Program-made: the position numbers and the translations under genes
Assembly: GCA_905221605.1 (NCBI GenBank)
Contig: CAJNDS010002486.1
Location: 64,001-124,000, forward strand
Length of the DNA: 60,000 nt
Source of the DNA: Symbiodinium natans
Taxonomy: Eukaryota > Sar > Dinophyceae > Suessiales > Symbiodiniaceae
Direction: 5' to 3'
The notes under the pieces: generated by a model
The model's database searches: none
What the model was told of the DNA's origin: nothing
What the model saw: only the letters and a program-made list of their open reading frames with translations
In this document: piece after piece, positions 27,262-39,200 of the stretch
Position numbering within the stretch: the stretch's first letter is position 1
Layout: every line of letters begins with the position of its first letter

Positions 27262-27722
27262 CATAAACCCCAGAACTGCCCAAACTCCGAACAATGTCTG
27301 AACAATAATTTAGAATATTATGTTATAATCTATGAACCACGGAAGAATACCAAAACAATAAGTGGAAAATAACGAATGAGGAGACAAGAAACAAAATGTA
27401 AGGAAAAGTAATAGGTGTAGAAATGGAAACGTGAGAGGTGGAGCAAATACTTAAATGAGATATACCGGAACTGAGGCTAAGCAGAAAACAGAGGAGGTGA
27501 GCAAAAAGTGAGCAAGAATGAGAAAACGAATGAGATGAGATGAACTGAAAAACGTGAAAGGGTAAGACAACAGGGGTGAGAAAGTCAATGACCCTAGAAG
27601 TGAAAACGAAACAGGTGCAACGAATGAGAAAAAGTTAGGATGCAATGAGAAAAAACAAAGAATGAACAGGCGGGGCAACCCTAAACCCATTGACCTTACA
27701 ATCCCCCTTTCCACTATTTTTT
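27262..27722 (-). repeat. Right terminal inverted repeat of the viral element
   Basis: This is the reverse complement of 5022-5483, with few differences over most of the length and more near the inner end. It ends outward in CCACTATTTTTT and is directly followed by a C-run. It contains one CCCTAAACCC telomere-like word at about 27679-27688. Confidence 0.93.
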
Positions 27723-28364
27723 CCCCCCCCACCCCCCCCCCCCACCACCCCCCCCCCACCCCCCCCCACCCCCCCCCCCCACCCCCGCCCCCCCCACCCC
27801 CCACCCCCACCCTATGGGCCTTTCCCCCGCTGCTCCGCCCCTGACCAATCTGTAAGGATTCCAGTCCATGCCCTCACCGCTCTCACCACTCTCATCACTC
27901 CCCCTCCTAGGGTGGAGCGCGGCGGGTGGACAGGGGAGGTGACGGTCGAGGGTTGGTGGAGTTGGGGGTGGAAGGCAGGGGAGTGATGAGAGCGGGGAGG
28001 CGGTTAGGGCGGGCATGCATTGGAATGCCTCAAACTAGAGATTTGTCAGGGCGGAGTGGGGGGTAGGGGCCTAGGAGGGAAGGGATGGGGGGGGTGGGGG
28101 GGTGGGGGGGGGGGGGGGGTGGGGGTTGAGGGTAAAGGGTTGGTCAGGGAGGGGTGGACTGGGGGGCATAGGGAGGGGGAGGGGAGTGATGAGAGCGGTG
28201 AGAGCGGTGGGCGGTCGGGCGGCAGGACTGGAATCTTAAACACGAAGGGGCGGGGCCAGGCCTACAGGGCGGGGGTGGCGGGGGGGTGGGGGGGGGCGGG
28301 GGTGGGGGGGGGGGGGGGTGGGGGGGGGGGGGTGAGGGGGGGCGGGTGGGGTGGGGGGGGGGGG
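27723..28364. repeat. C-run and G-run minisatellite DNA, right flank of the viral element
   Basis: C-homopolymers with single A interruptions (27723-27810) are followed by CCAGTCCATGCCCTCACCGC-type sequence and then G-homopolymers with T or A interruptions to 28364. The CCAGTCC / CTCACCGCTCTCA block occurs here in plus orientation (about 27860-27900) and inverted (about 28183-28230), and also on the left flank. No gene is recognised; proline- and glycine-rich frames are artefacts of composition. Confidence 0.85.
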
Positions 28365-31300
28365 GGCTGCTGATGGTATCCACACCACACAGCAGAATTG
28401 CAGGAACCAAATATGCCACCGTGTTCACCATTGTTGACTGGTGGTGCGGAGCCTTTTGAGCTGCCGAATGTCTCAGCCAGACCATAAGCAAGTGTCATTG
28501 TTCGTTGCAAGGTTGCGCAGCATGTTTCATAGCAGCCATCAATGCTGCTCAGCCAATGCTGCTCAACCAGACTTCAGAATGGTCATGACAACCCTTCACC
28601 GGGCTCGATGTGCTACGTCTCGAATCTCAGCGACTGATAGTCACCGTGTGATGACCACGCCCAAATACAGAAACTTGCCCCGGCATGTTCTTAAAGATCA
28701 CTCGCATTGTCAACATGGATAGCTGCTTCTCCTGGCTGTGGCGCAATGAGGCTCGCGGAATGGATTGCTAACGCCATCCCATGATCTTGCAATCAGCAAG
28801 CCCAAGCAAGCCAAGCCGAAAAGCAGATTTGTAGTCCAGCCATGCGCTTCGCAGCCGTTCTTTTGTCCTCTTCATCATTCTGCTCGTGACAGCTTTGCAT
28901 TTTGCCGGTGCTTACAAGCGCAACTTTGCACAGCACGAAGGAGAACAGACGGCCAAATGAACCGGAAGGAGATGCTACTTGGCAGAGATCTTGCAGAATC
29001 GAAACGTCCAGAAGCGGCTTCATGCTTTCCTCTAGACCGAGGAATTCCTTGGGGCAGCGAGCCCCGTTTGCGTCAGGAAGGATGCTTTTGAAGTGACAAG
29101 GCTATGGAACGATGGTCCTATGTGCTCTTGAGGGCACGCTGAAATCTTATGTTTCTGATTGACTCTGTTCTTCCTGAGAGACTCCGTGGCAGGCATCATG
29201 GCTGCAGGAGTCCAAGCGCTTCGGAACAGTCCAATTCGGATATGAGCATCGATGAGGACTTGCTGTAATTGCATGAATGGATGGTAGACTCGTGACTAGT
29301 CGTGTGGAGATAGACTCCTGAGAGGATAAAGACGACAGCTTTCCAGGTTCTGTTCATCCAGAGGAGACCAGTAGATCCTGACTGCACAGCAAGCGCCGGC
29401 CCCCAAACGGACAAGTTGGAAAGCGCCTGTCGGGAAGGAGACATGTCAAGTGACGAGAAAGCAGATACAACCGGAGGCAGGGAGTCGACAGAAGAATGAA
29501 ATGCTTCCCTCGATCGTCGGAGTTGGCTTGCTTTGCTGCCTTTTCATGTTCTCAAAGTTTGTCTGCTGGTATATTCTTCGTGGTTTAGGGTGTGACAAGA
29601 TCAACCCACGTGCAACCTCGATCAGTTGCCTGCCGCTTGTGAACATGAGCTGGGTAGGACACACGGAGGAATCAATATGAGACTGAATGTGGATCAGGGT
29701 GTACGTACCCCAGTTCATAGTGCACTCCTGAAGACTGCCAGATGGATCGGGAAGGGTTTCTGCCAGCTGCCAGATGAGTCTGATGTGGCTTTTTGGGTCG
29801 CTGCTTTGATTGCAGGTGCTCAGCACAGTGGAAGACCGCCAGGAGTTAAGGGATTTTGCTTGTAGAAAATGCTTCGCTTGGTAGGCAAAGCAATGGACTG
29901 GCTCCTGTTTCTTAGGTCGCAACATGCGAGCATGTGTGACTGAGTGCTTGAGTGACAGAGTAGAGCCAGGTTGTGGACAGGATTGTATTCTCATGTTTTC
30001 GTGACTTGTTTGTCAGGACTCGAAGGACGAAACAACACCAAATGAGGGAGACGAAGTGCTTCAAACTTGGATCCTGCCCAACTGGCTTGATCAGCAGCTT
30101 GAAGTGCTCAACCCTTTTGCAATGTGCGAGGCGCGTTGACATGTTCAGGCGATTCCATATGCCGTGATCTTCAGCTTTTGTGTTTCTGCAGAGCAGGTGC
30201 CGGCGGCTGTGTTTGAAGACAACGTGCCAGCAGAGAAGGCGAGGGCATCGCTTCTCCGATACAGCAATCCCGCACCACGGAATTGACTGCATGGACCGTC
30301 TCCAACTCCCCGACATGACTTGGTTGGCATGTACAGTTTCGATTCTTGCAGTATCAGTATCATCATCCATGCATCAACTGCAGCAACTTGTGACCCTCGC
30401 AAGTTCCAAATAGGTGGCTCCGCCTTTGCCTTCTTTTTGCTATGCCGGGTACTTGCACACAGCATCATTTCTTGCGGTGCCTTGTCCCAATCTCAGCCTT
30501 GGAGTTTCGGATTCTTCAATTATACTGATGTAGTCCTTTGTTTCTCACCCTGCCAGCTCCTTGAGGAGCCGGCTGTACACCTACGGTGTCACCATGTCAC
30601 TGTCGCAGAAATGCTGCCGGTTGACCAGCTCAGGTGCAAGAGTATGCCAAGTTCAGAGTCACCTCAGCCGCAGCCTCCTGCACACATGCAGCAGTTTCCA
30701 TGGCATTCCAGAAACTAACTTGCTTGGACAGTTACACTGGCATTGCCCAGAGCCGTGCTTGCCGAAACCCAGAGCTGAAGAAATGGAAGTTGAGAAGGTT
30801 GATTCGAAAAGCAGAACGACAGTTTACTGTGGCCCAGCTAGCTGTGGACCCTTCTTGGCTGGCTCCAAGAAAGTGCTTGGTCTTCGGCATATTTGGAAAC
30901 AAATATTCCTACTTGGAGGTCGGGTCAAGCTATGATGGCTGGCCAGAGTACTTGGCATCATTGGGCCTTTCCTGTCGCAGTGGAGATGCGGAGCATGAGC
31001 ACCCGCCCGGCTGACATCGGCGCAGCGCTGACCGTGCCCGCCAGGGCACGACCTCATTGCAGCAAAGAACAGCGGTGCTAGATACACGTCATCAGGCCAT
31101 GGAAGAGTTGTTTTGCCGCATCATTCGCGTAATCCGTTGCTGATTGGAGGGAAAGCCTGGCTGCGGATTTCGGCTCAAGAGCGCGTTTTGACGAAAGCTT
31201 CTCCAGGAGCGCAATGGCAGAGGAGCACCCAAGTTGCATGAAGGCTGAATGAGGCACACAATCGACAGCACAAGTCCACAAATCGTTCGCACTTGGCAAG

Positions 31301-34300
31301 TAACAAAATTCTGCAGCACGTCAAATTGTCGGCAGTAGCCAGGGGGAGTTTATCCTTTTTTGGCAATTGCAGGGAGTGATGTGCCAGCTGTATGTCGATC
31401 CTTCTCTAACACCTACTTTTTCTCTTTGTCCATGACTTCCACTCAAATCCAGAACCAGCCAAGGTGGAGAAGTGACGACGCAGGCGTCTTGACGCAGCTT
31501 TGTGAGGAGCGGGAGCTTTAGACTATCATTCCGAAAAGAAGCATTGATGATAATCGCAAGGAGCTGGGAGTCACCAACATGAAAGTTGAGGACAGGGCTG
31601 CTCAGAAGTTCTTTCGCCACTGTGAAAAAATGTCAGTTTTCCATCGTTCTGCCAGCCATGCATGGCTTCTTGTCAAGGGTGCGCCGCGCTTGTCTGGGCA
31701 GAAGCCAACTTGTTATTTTGGGAGGAAGCTCATAGCTACCTCGCGCTTTATGCCTTTTCAAGGCTTGAGGCGCATGAGCCGAGATTCACCTTGCAAATTG
31801 TCCAGTTTGTTTGACTTCCTGCTCCAGGGGATTATTGTGCCAAGCGAGCCAAGTGGAAGCTTTTTCTGCATCTACTAGTTTGCATCATTTTGCACGTGAA
31901 CCTGTGGAAGGCGGAGAAGATCTACGGTCTTATCTTCGTTTGCGAGCAGCTTGGGCAATTTCATGCGACGGGGTTCGCCAATATCTGCAGATGAGCGTCT
32001 GTTAAAGTTTTGGAGAGAAAGCTGCGCAAATTTAACTGCATGAGGAAAAGGCACTCCTCGATTCGCACTTTTTCTGATCCCGGGCGAGCTACAGCCTCAA
32101 CTGCACAGTTGAAGTCTTTGTCGACAAGAAGACTCCAGCGGCCACTGGAATCGTTGCTTCATCTGAGGCCGTCGTGGCGACGCTTTTGGCCGCCTCTGAT
32201 GTGGACATGGGGCCTGATCTCCGACGACTGCAGGCGAGCATAACCCGATCAAATTGATTCGACTGACTCGCTAGTCTACTGGTCCTGAGCCATCCTTGCA
32301 GTTGTCAGGAGAGGACTGCTGACCTGGACTTTCGGAAGAAGGACTCGGCAATCATGGAGTCCCGTTTTGCTCGCGAGGCAGACATGCTCTGAACTCAACT
32401 TGTGGTTTCCCGCGCTGAATTCCACTGTAGCGTTCGCGGAAGGCTTTAGATTCCTGCCGTCGCCGGCTGTCGGCAGCCATCATCAATGCAGAGGCTCTTC
32501 TGCTGGCACTTTGGCTCGCGCAATTTAGCCTTTCTCCATGATTTGGCTCCCATTCGGTCGCCCAATTCACCGAGTTTTGTTTCGGCTTCCTATTTCTGGT
32601 TGCGACAGCAGATTTTTTGCCTCCTTGCCTCGTGCCATCCTGCAATGGGATTCCCCAACACGCACTGTTTCGCTGACTCATTCACTCATCACTCCCTCCC
32701 TCCCTCGCTTACTCGCGCTTAGTTTAGGTAGTCCTATTTTCGCTTTGGCCTGCGGTGGGCCACAGGATGAAATCGAAGAAAGCCAGATGGAGCAACAAGT
32801 TATTGTTTTGTGTGGGTGTGTTTCGCAGGTGTTGATGCTTCGGAAAATGCAGCACGAATTGATTCTTATCACATAAGCACGAACTATCACAATGTGTAGT
32901 TGTGTTGCGAACGTTGGGACCAAATTGAATGGAAACTCATGTACAACTTTGTCACTTGAACCCTGATTCAAGCATTTGCTCGACATGTCATGCTTGTCTA
33001 TTTTGACTTGGTTGGCTCAACGTGATGCGCGTCGACAGGATCTTGAGTTGGGGTTTGATCTTTTAGCAGAATCAGAATATGCATAAAGTTCAAACACCTG
33101 AAATGAGAAGCGAGAGGTGATGGATGTTGATGAGTAGATATCGAAATACACGTGACTACTGGTTGAAACAGTGCCAGATGAGTCACCTAGAAATTGAAAT
33201 AGACGAATAAGTAGCTGTACAGAAGTCATAAGTTCCTTTATCATTTTCTTGACAACCTAAGATGAGGCAACGTGAGGATAGGTTTCAACAATTGGAATGC
33301 TTCGGATTCGCGGAGCAGAGGTAAGATGATTTGAGTAAGGGTAAAACTACGCTTCTCGTGGCCGATTTGGAGCAAAGCAACGTCTGCTCCTGTTTAAGTA
33401 GAATTGGTGTATTGCCCAGGTGAACCCTCACTCAGAGAAAATCAAATCCAACATGTACGACACGATAAGACGAGTGAAGGTCAAGATCTGAAAGTAAAGC
33501 GAGATGACGCGTGTCAAAATTTGATGATTTGGGATGCATCGAGACGACACCTCCTCGGCAGCCGGGCCGGCCCACAGCAGGGTGCGAGGAGACAGGGGTG
33601 CAGGCACGAGGGTTCCAGCGAGTCCAGCCCGGGGGGGGGGGGGGGGGAGCGCACAGAAACTTTTCGGTTGGGGAATGGGTTGGGAAGGGGGGAAGGAGTC
33701 CAGATCCTGGTCTGCTTGTTCTAGTGCCGAGGCGATTTAAAATGGTGGTAACTTGACATGCCTAACTTCCGATAAACTAAGAGGAGGTGAGACAACTTCG
33801 AACAGACTTACATAGATGAAGTAGGAGGAGCCAGCGCTGAGACAAAATAAGATCAGTGGAGATAGCTTGGGATGACCCAGCAGAAATGATTTGAATGGAT
33901 ACTCGATTGGGGCATGGCTGATCTTTTTTGCTGACTGAAGATGGCGTAAAGATCACTTCGGTGCATAGCTTGCTGGCCTAGAGCACATCACAACTTGAAT
34001 GTCACAAGAACTCACGTCATCATGTTGTAGCGACAGAGAATGAAATACGGTATAGGAAAAAACAGCTCTTCGGCAACTGCGCACATTGTAGCCACGGGGT
34101 GCCGCAAACATCAGGAAATGCAGTTAAGCTGCATGTATATAGTTCGATCTCAGCCACTCCCACCACTTGTTCATTTTGGCAGCGCCAGTTTATCCATGAG
34201 CTTTTGCCCGATTGGAGTCCAAGGTGGGAGAAGATCTTCCGTCTCAAATCCAGGCGTGGCCTCTTTCACAGACTTGTGGGATCTTGCAGCTGGGCTTGCG

Positions 34301-35281
34301 TCGTGAAAGCACGCTGGGTGAGGCATGTGTGGGGACAGCTGCTGGGCCTTATCGCTTGCTCGCTATCGTCGTACCATCCTGAGGAGTGTCCCACCCTTCC
34401 ATTGACAGTTATACAGTTTGGCAAACCCAGGCCAAGGACATCAGCGCTTCTCCTGACGTTGTGGCCACAGGACTGTGCTGGGACAAATTGAGTTGGATCC
34501 TTAGACAACTACCCATCGCTCTCAATTTTTGAGATGCAGCAGGATATAATTGTAAACGCTTGCACACGCTGCCTCGGCAGCCAGGCCGGCCAGACGCGTC
34601 GTGTAGCGTGCGCGTCGCAAACGCCCCGGTCAGGGTGTTAGGAGCAGGTCCGCGACATGTCCCAGGACGGGTTTCAAGGAGTGTTTCGCGCCCTTGCTCC
34701 TTTCAAGCGGTTTGGGCAGCTCCCTGGTCTGCCTGTTCCAGACACTTCTCGGCCGGAGTTCGAGGCGAATAACAGGTCGCGAGTCGCAAAACTCATCACC
34801 CCTCCCCCCTCGCAAGTCACACGCAGGACTTCGAACTCCTGCAGCTGAGCTCCCAGCTCTTCGAGGTGCAGTGGCGGCGTACCGGCCCACCATTGCATGT
34901 TGCTGCTGCTCATTGGAGGCGCTGGGGAGCTTGTTGATTGACAGCCCGCAAGGTCATCATGCGTTGTCTTGAGCCCAGTCTCCCAACAGAACGCTGAACC
35001 TTGGAAGTTCCCGAGCCCCTTTGATCCGAATGTGGGGCCAACGTCCGGATTTCTAATCTTCGGGCGGTTCAATCCAATTCAACAAACAGTGCCGGGAATC
35101 CTCTTGCTCGGTCTCGTACGTGTGCGGCTGGTAATTCTGAGCAGTTCCCCTGTCGAGTCCGTCCGCCGTGCCTTCACATTCAAGCGTGAACTTGGAGTTT
35201 CAAGAAAGCTTCCTTGTGTTGCGGAGGTCCCACTTCCGTGGCAGCATGTGACCCTTGTGCGCCGGGCAGAGCGGTGCGGGA
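28365..35281 (+). repeat. Left arm of a giant inverted repeat (6.9 kb)
   Basis: This segment is the near-identical reverse complement of 36219-43142; paired coordinates sum to about 71500-71514. It starts exactly where the G-homopolymer ends. The arms differ by substitutions and small indels. Examples are a 7-base TCATTTG segment present near 30043 but missing at about 41471, and two extra AGC units near 36610. Reading frames within the arm are short, overlap on both strands and have no recognised motif, so no gene is called. Confidence 0.95.
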
Positions 35282-36218
35282 CCCGCAGTATCCCTAGGCC
35301 CTGTTCAGCTGATGTGTTCACCCCCGCGCACACTCCAACCGCGACGAGATTGTGACAGTTGGGCATGTCGGGGTGGAGAATGTTTGCGGGCCATACTTGG
35401 GCCTTGTGACTCACTACACATCGGTCTGGCTGCGAACTCCATATTGCGCCACATTGATTTCAGGAAGTTTATGTTGGCTTTCTTTCCCACAAGACCTTGA
35501 GCAGTGAACTGCAATCTGAAGGTCGCCGACCCAGTGCGCAATTTGGCGCGAAGCTGCCATTCATTTTCGCGCTGTTCCGAAGCCACAAGCTCTAAATAAA
35601 CTGTAGGCTGCACTGCACGCGCCACGCGTCGGCCTGCGCAGCGACGCCAAGAAGCACCAGGGGCTCTTGCCCACCTGGCGTCAGGCCTCAGGGCAAGATT
35701 CAGACTTCAGCCACGTCTGAAGAAGTCGCACCCGAGGCGCCCGCTGGCATGAGCACAGCGACCACTGGAGTGGCTGAGAGACCACTGCCTCCATCGCAGC
35801 GTCGAAGTGCGCATCTACCAATGCACGGACTGGCGGAGGCGGCAGGTAGATCGTGGCAAGCTTCGCCGCATTGCCACAGAAGGAGTAGTCGCTCAGCGCT
35901 GTCCGCTCCTTCGTCTTCCGCAAACCATCCTGAGAGGGAGGACATTTTTCCTTCAGTCCACACGTGGCTTGGGAAGCCTCATGTATCTGCAATGTTCCGC
36001 TGCATGAATCTGTCACATTTGTTTTTCGATAGCCGGTACAACTTCCGCTGGACTCCTTGCAGTGCCAAGAATCATCACACATCTGCAGCTGCATGAAGTG
36101 ACTGGCTCGTGGTGCCGAAGAATTCCTACCACAGGCCACAGCATAAAGCAACCAGCATTGAAGGCAATCATAAGACGAGTCTGAGGTCACGACTCGACAA
36201 TCGTCAAATCCAGGGACC
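35282..36218. other. Spacer of the giant palindrome, 937 bp
   Basis: This unique sequence separates the two arms. It has frames on both strands of up to about 200 residues (one running from the right arm edge leftward), but none shows a family motif. No internal repeat is evident. Confidence 0.7.
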
Positions 36219-39200
36219 TCCCGCACCGCTCTGCCCGGCGCACAAGGGCCACATGCTGCCACGGAAGTGGGACCTCCGCAACACAAGGAAGCTTTCTTGA
36301 AACTCCAAGTTCACGCTTGAATGTGAAGGCACGGCGGACGGACTCGACAGGGGAACTGCTCAGAATTACCAGCCGCACACGTACGAGACCGAGCAAGAGG
36401 ATTCCCGGCACTGTTTGTTGAATTGGATTGAACCGCCCGAAGATTAGAAATCCGGACGTTGGCCCCACATTCGGATCAAAGGGGCTCGGGAACTTCCAAG
36501 GTTCAGCGTTCTGTTGGGAGACTGGGCTCAAGACAACAACAGTACCCCTGCAGCATGATGACCTTGCGGGCTGTCAATCAACAAGCTCCCCAGCGCCTCC
36601 AATGAGCAGCAGCAGCAGCAACATGCAATGGTGGGCCGGTACGCCACCACTGCACCTCGAAGAGCTGGGAGCTCAGAGTTCGAAGTCCTGCGTGTGACTT
36701 GCGAGGGGGGAGGGGTGATGAGTTTTGCGACTCGCGACCTGTTATTCGCCTCGAACTCCGGCCGAGAAGTGTCTGGAACAGGCAGACCAGGGAGCTGCCC
36801 AAACCGCTTGAAAGGAGCAAGGGCGCGAAACACTCCTTGAAACCCGTCCTGGGACCTGTCGCGGACCTGCTCCTAACACCCTGACCGGGGCGTTTGCGAC
36901 GCGCACGCTACACGACGCGTCTGGCCGGCCTGGCTGCCGAGGCAGCGTGTGCAAGCGTTTACAATTATATCCTGCTGCATCTCAAAAATTGAGAGCGATG
37001 GGTAGTTGTCAAAGGATCCAACTCAATTTGTCCCAGCACAGTCCTGTGGCCACAACGTCAGGAGAAGCGCTGATGTCCTTGGCCTGGGTTTGCCAAACTG
37101 TATAACTGTCAATGGAAGGGTGGGACACTCCTCAGGATGGTACGACGATAGCGAGCAAGCGATAAGGCCCAGCAGCTGTCCCCACACATGCCTCACCCAG
37201 CGTGCTTTCACGACGCAAGCCCAGCTGCAAGATCCCACAAGTCTGTGAAAGAGGCCACGCCTGGATTTGAGACGGAAGATCTTCTCCCACCTTGGACTCC
37301 AATCGGGCAAAAGCTCATGGATAAACTGGCGCTGCCAAAATGAACAAGTGGTGGGAGTGGCTGAGATCGAACTATATACATGCAGCTTAACTGCATTTCC
37401 TGATGTTTGCGGCACCCCGTGGCTACAATGTGCGCAGTTGCCGAAGAGCTGTTTTTTCCTATACCGTATTTCATTCTCTGTCGCTACAACATGATGACGT
37501 GAGTTCTTGTGACATTCAAGTTGTGATGTGCTCTAGGCCAGCAAGCTATGCACCGAAGTGATCTTTACGCCATCTTCAGTCAGCAAAAAAGATCAGCCAT
37601 GCCCCAATCGAGTATCCATTCAAATCATTTCTGCTGGGTCATCCCAAGCTATCTCCACTGATCTTATTTTGTCTCAGCGCTGGCTCCTCCTACTTCATCT
37701 ATGTAAGTCTGTTCGAAGTTGTCTCACCTCCTCTTAGTTTATCGGAAGTTAGGCATGTCAAGTTACCACCATTTTAAATCGCCTCGGCACTAGAACAAGC
37801 AGACCAGGATCTGGACTCCTTCCCCCCTTCCCAACCCATTCCCCAACCGAAAAGTTTCTGTGCGCTCCCCCCCCCCCCCCCCCGGGCTGGACTCGCTGGA
37901 ACCCTCGTGCCTGCACCCCTGTCTCCTCGCACTCTGCTGTGGGCCGGCCCGGCTGCCGAGGAGGTGTCGTCTCGATGCATCCCAAATCATCAAATTTTGA
38001 CACGCATCATCTCGCTTTACTTTCAGATCTTGACCTTCACTCGTCTTATCGTGTCGTACATGTTGGATTTGATTTTCTCTGAGTGAGGGTTCACCTGGGC
38101 AATACACCAATTCTACTTAAACAGGAGCAGACGTTGCTTTGCTCCAAATCGGCCACGAGAAGCGTAGTTTTACCCTTACTCAAATCATCTTACCTCTGCT
38201 CCGCGAATCCGAAGCATTCCAATTGTTGAAACCTATCCTCACGTTGCCTCATCTTAGGTTGTCAAGAAAATGATAAAGGAACTTATGACTTCTGTACAGC
38301 TACTTATTCGTCTATTTCAATTTCTAGGTGACTCATCTGGCACTGTTTCAACCAGTAGTCACGTGTATTTCGATATCTACTCATCAACATCCATCACCTC
38401 TCGCTTCTCATTTCAGGTGTTTGAATTTATGCATATTCTGATTCTGCTAAAAGATCAAACCCCAACTCAAGATCCTGTCGACGCGCATCACGTTGAGCCA
38501 ACCAAGTCAAAATAGACAAGCATGACATGTCGAGCAAATGCTTGAATCAGGGTTCAAGTGACAAAGTTGTACATGAGTTTCCATTCAATTTGGCCCCAAC
38601 GTTCGCAACACAACTACACATTGTGATAGTTCGTGCTTATGTGATAAGAATCAATTCGTGCTGCATTTTCCGAAGCATCAACACCTGCGAAACACACCCA
38701 CACAAAACAATAACTTGTTGCTCCATCTGGCTTTCTTCGATTTCATCCTGTGGCCCACCGCAGGCCAAAGCGAAAATAGGACTACCTAAACTAAGCGTGA
38801 GTAAGCGAGGGAGGGAGGGAGTGATGAGTGAATGAGTCAGCGAAACAGTGCGTATTGGGGAATCCCATTGCAGGATGGCACGAGGCAAGGAGGCAACAAA
38901 ATCTGCTGTCGCAACCAGAAATAGGAAGCCGAAACAAAACTCGGTGAATTGGGCGACCGAATGGGAGCCAAATCATGGAGAAAGGCTAAATTGCGCGAGC
39001 CAAAGTGCCAGCAGAAGAGCCTCTGCATTGATGATGGCTGCCGACAGCCGGCGACGGCAGGAATCTAAAGCCTTCCGCCCGCGAACGCTACAGTGGAATT
39101 CAGCGCGGGAAACCACAAGTTGAGTTCAGAGCATGTCTGCCTCGCGAACAAAACGGGACTCCATGATTGCCGAGTCCTTCTTCCGAAAGTCCAGGTCAGC

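Larger units (their letters stand above)
5022..27722. mobile_element. Integrated Polinton-like virus (Maverick/PLV-type element), about 22.7 kb
   Basis: The ends are long inverted repeats (5022-5483 and 27262-27722). Inside are the Polinton/PLV hallmark genes: protein-primed PolB, A32-like packaging ATPase, double-jelly-roll major capsid protein, penton-like minor capsid protein and rve integrase. A fibre, a lipase-like protein and small zinc proteins are also present. The AT-rich gene block contrasts sharply with the surrounding DNA. Both outer ends abut C-runs, compatible with a CCCCCC target duplication, although a homopolymer cannot prove it. No adenain-like maturation protease was recognised. 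Capsid genes imply a virion-forming element rather than a simple transposon. Confidence 0.95.

Noticed and set aside
27451-28510. Proline- or glycine-rich proteins in the C/G tracts
   Set aside because: Low-complexity translation of homopolymers; no support for coding.
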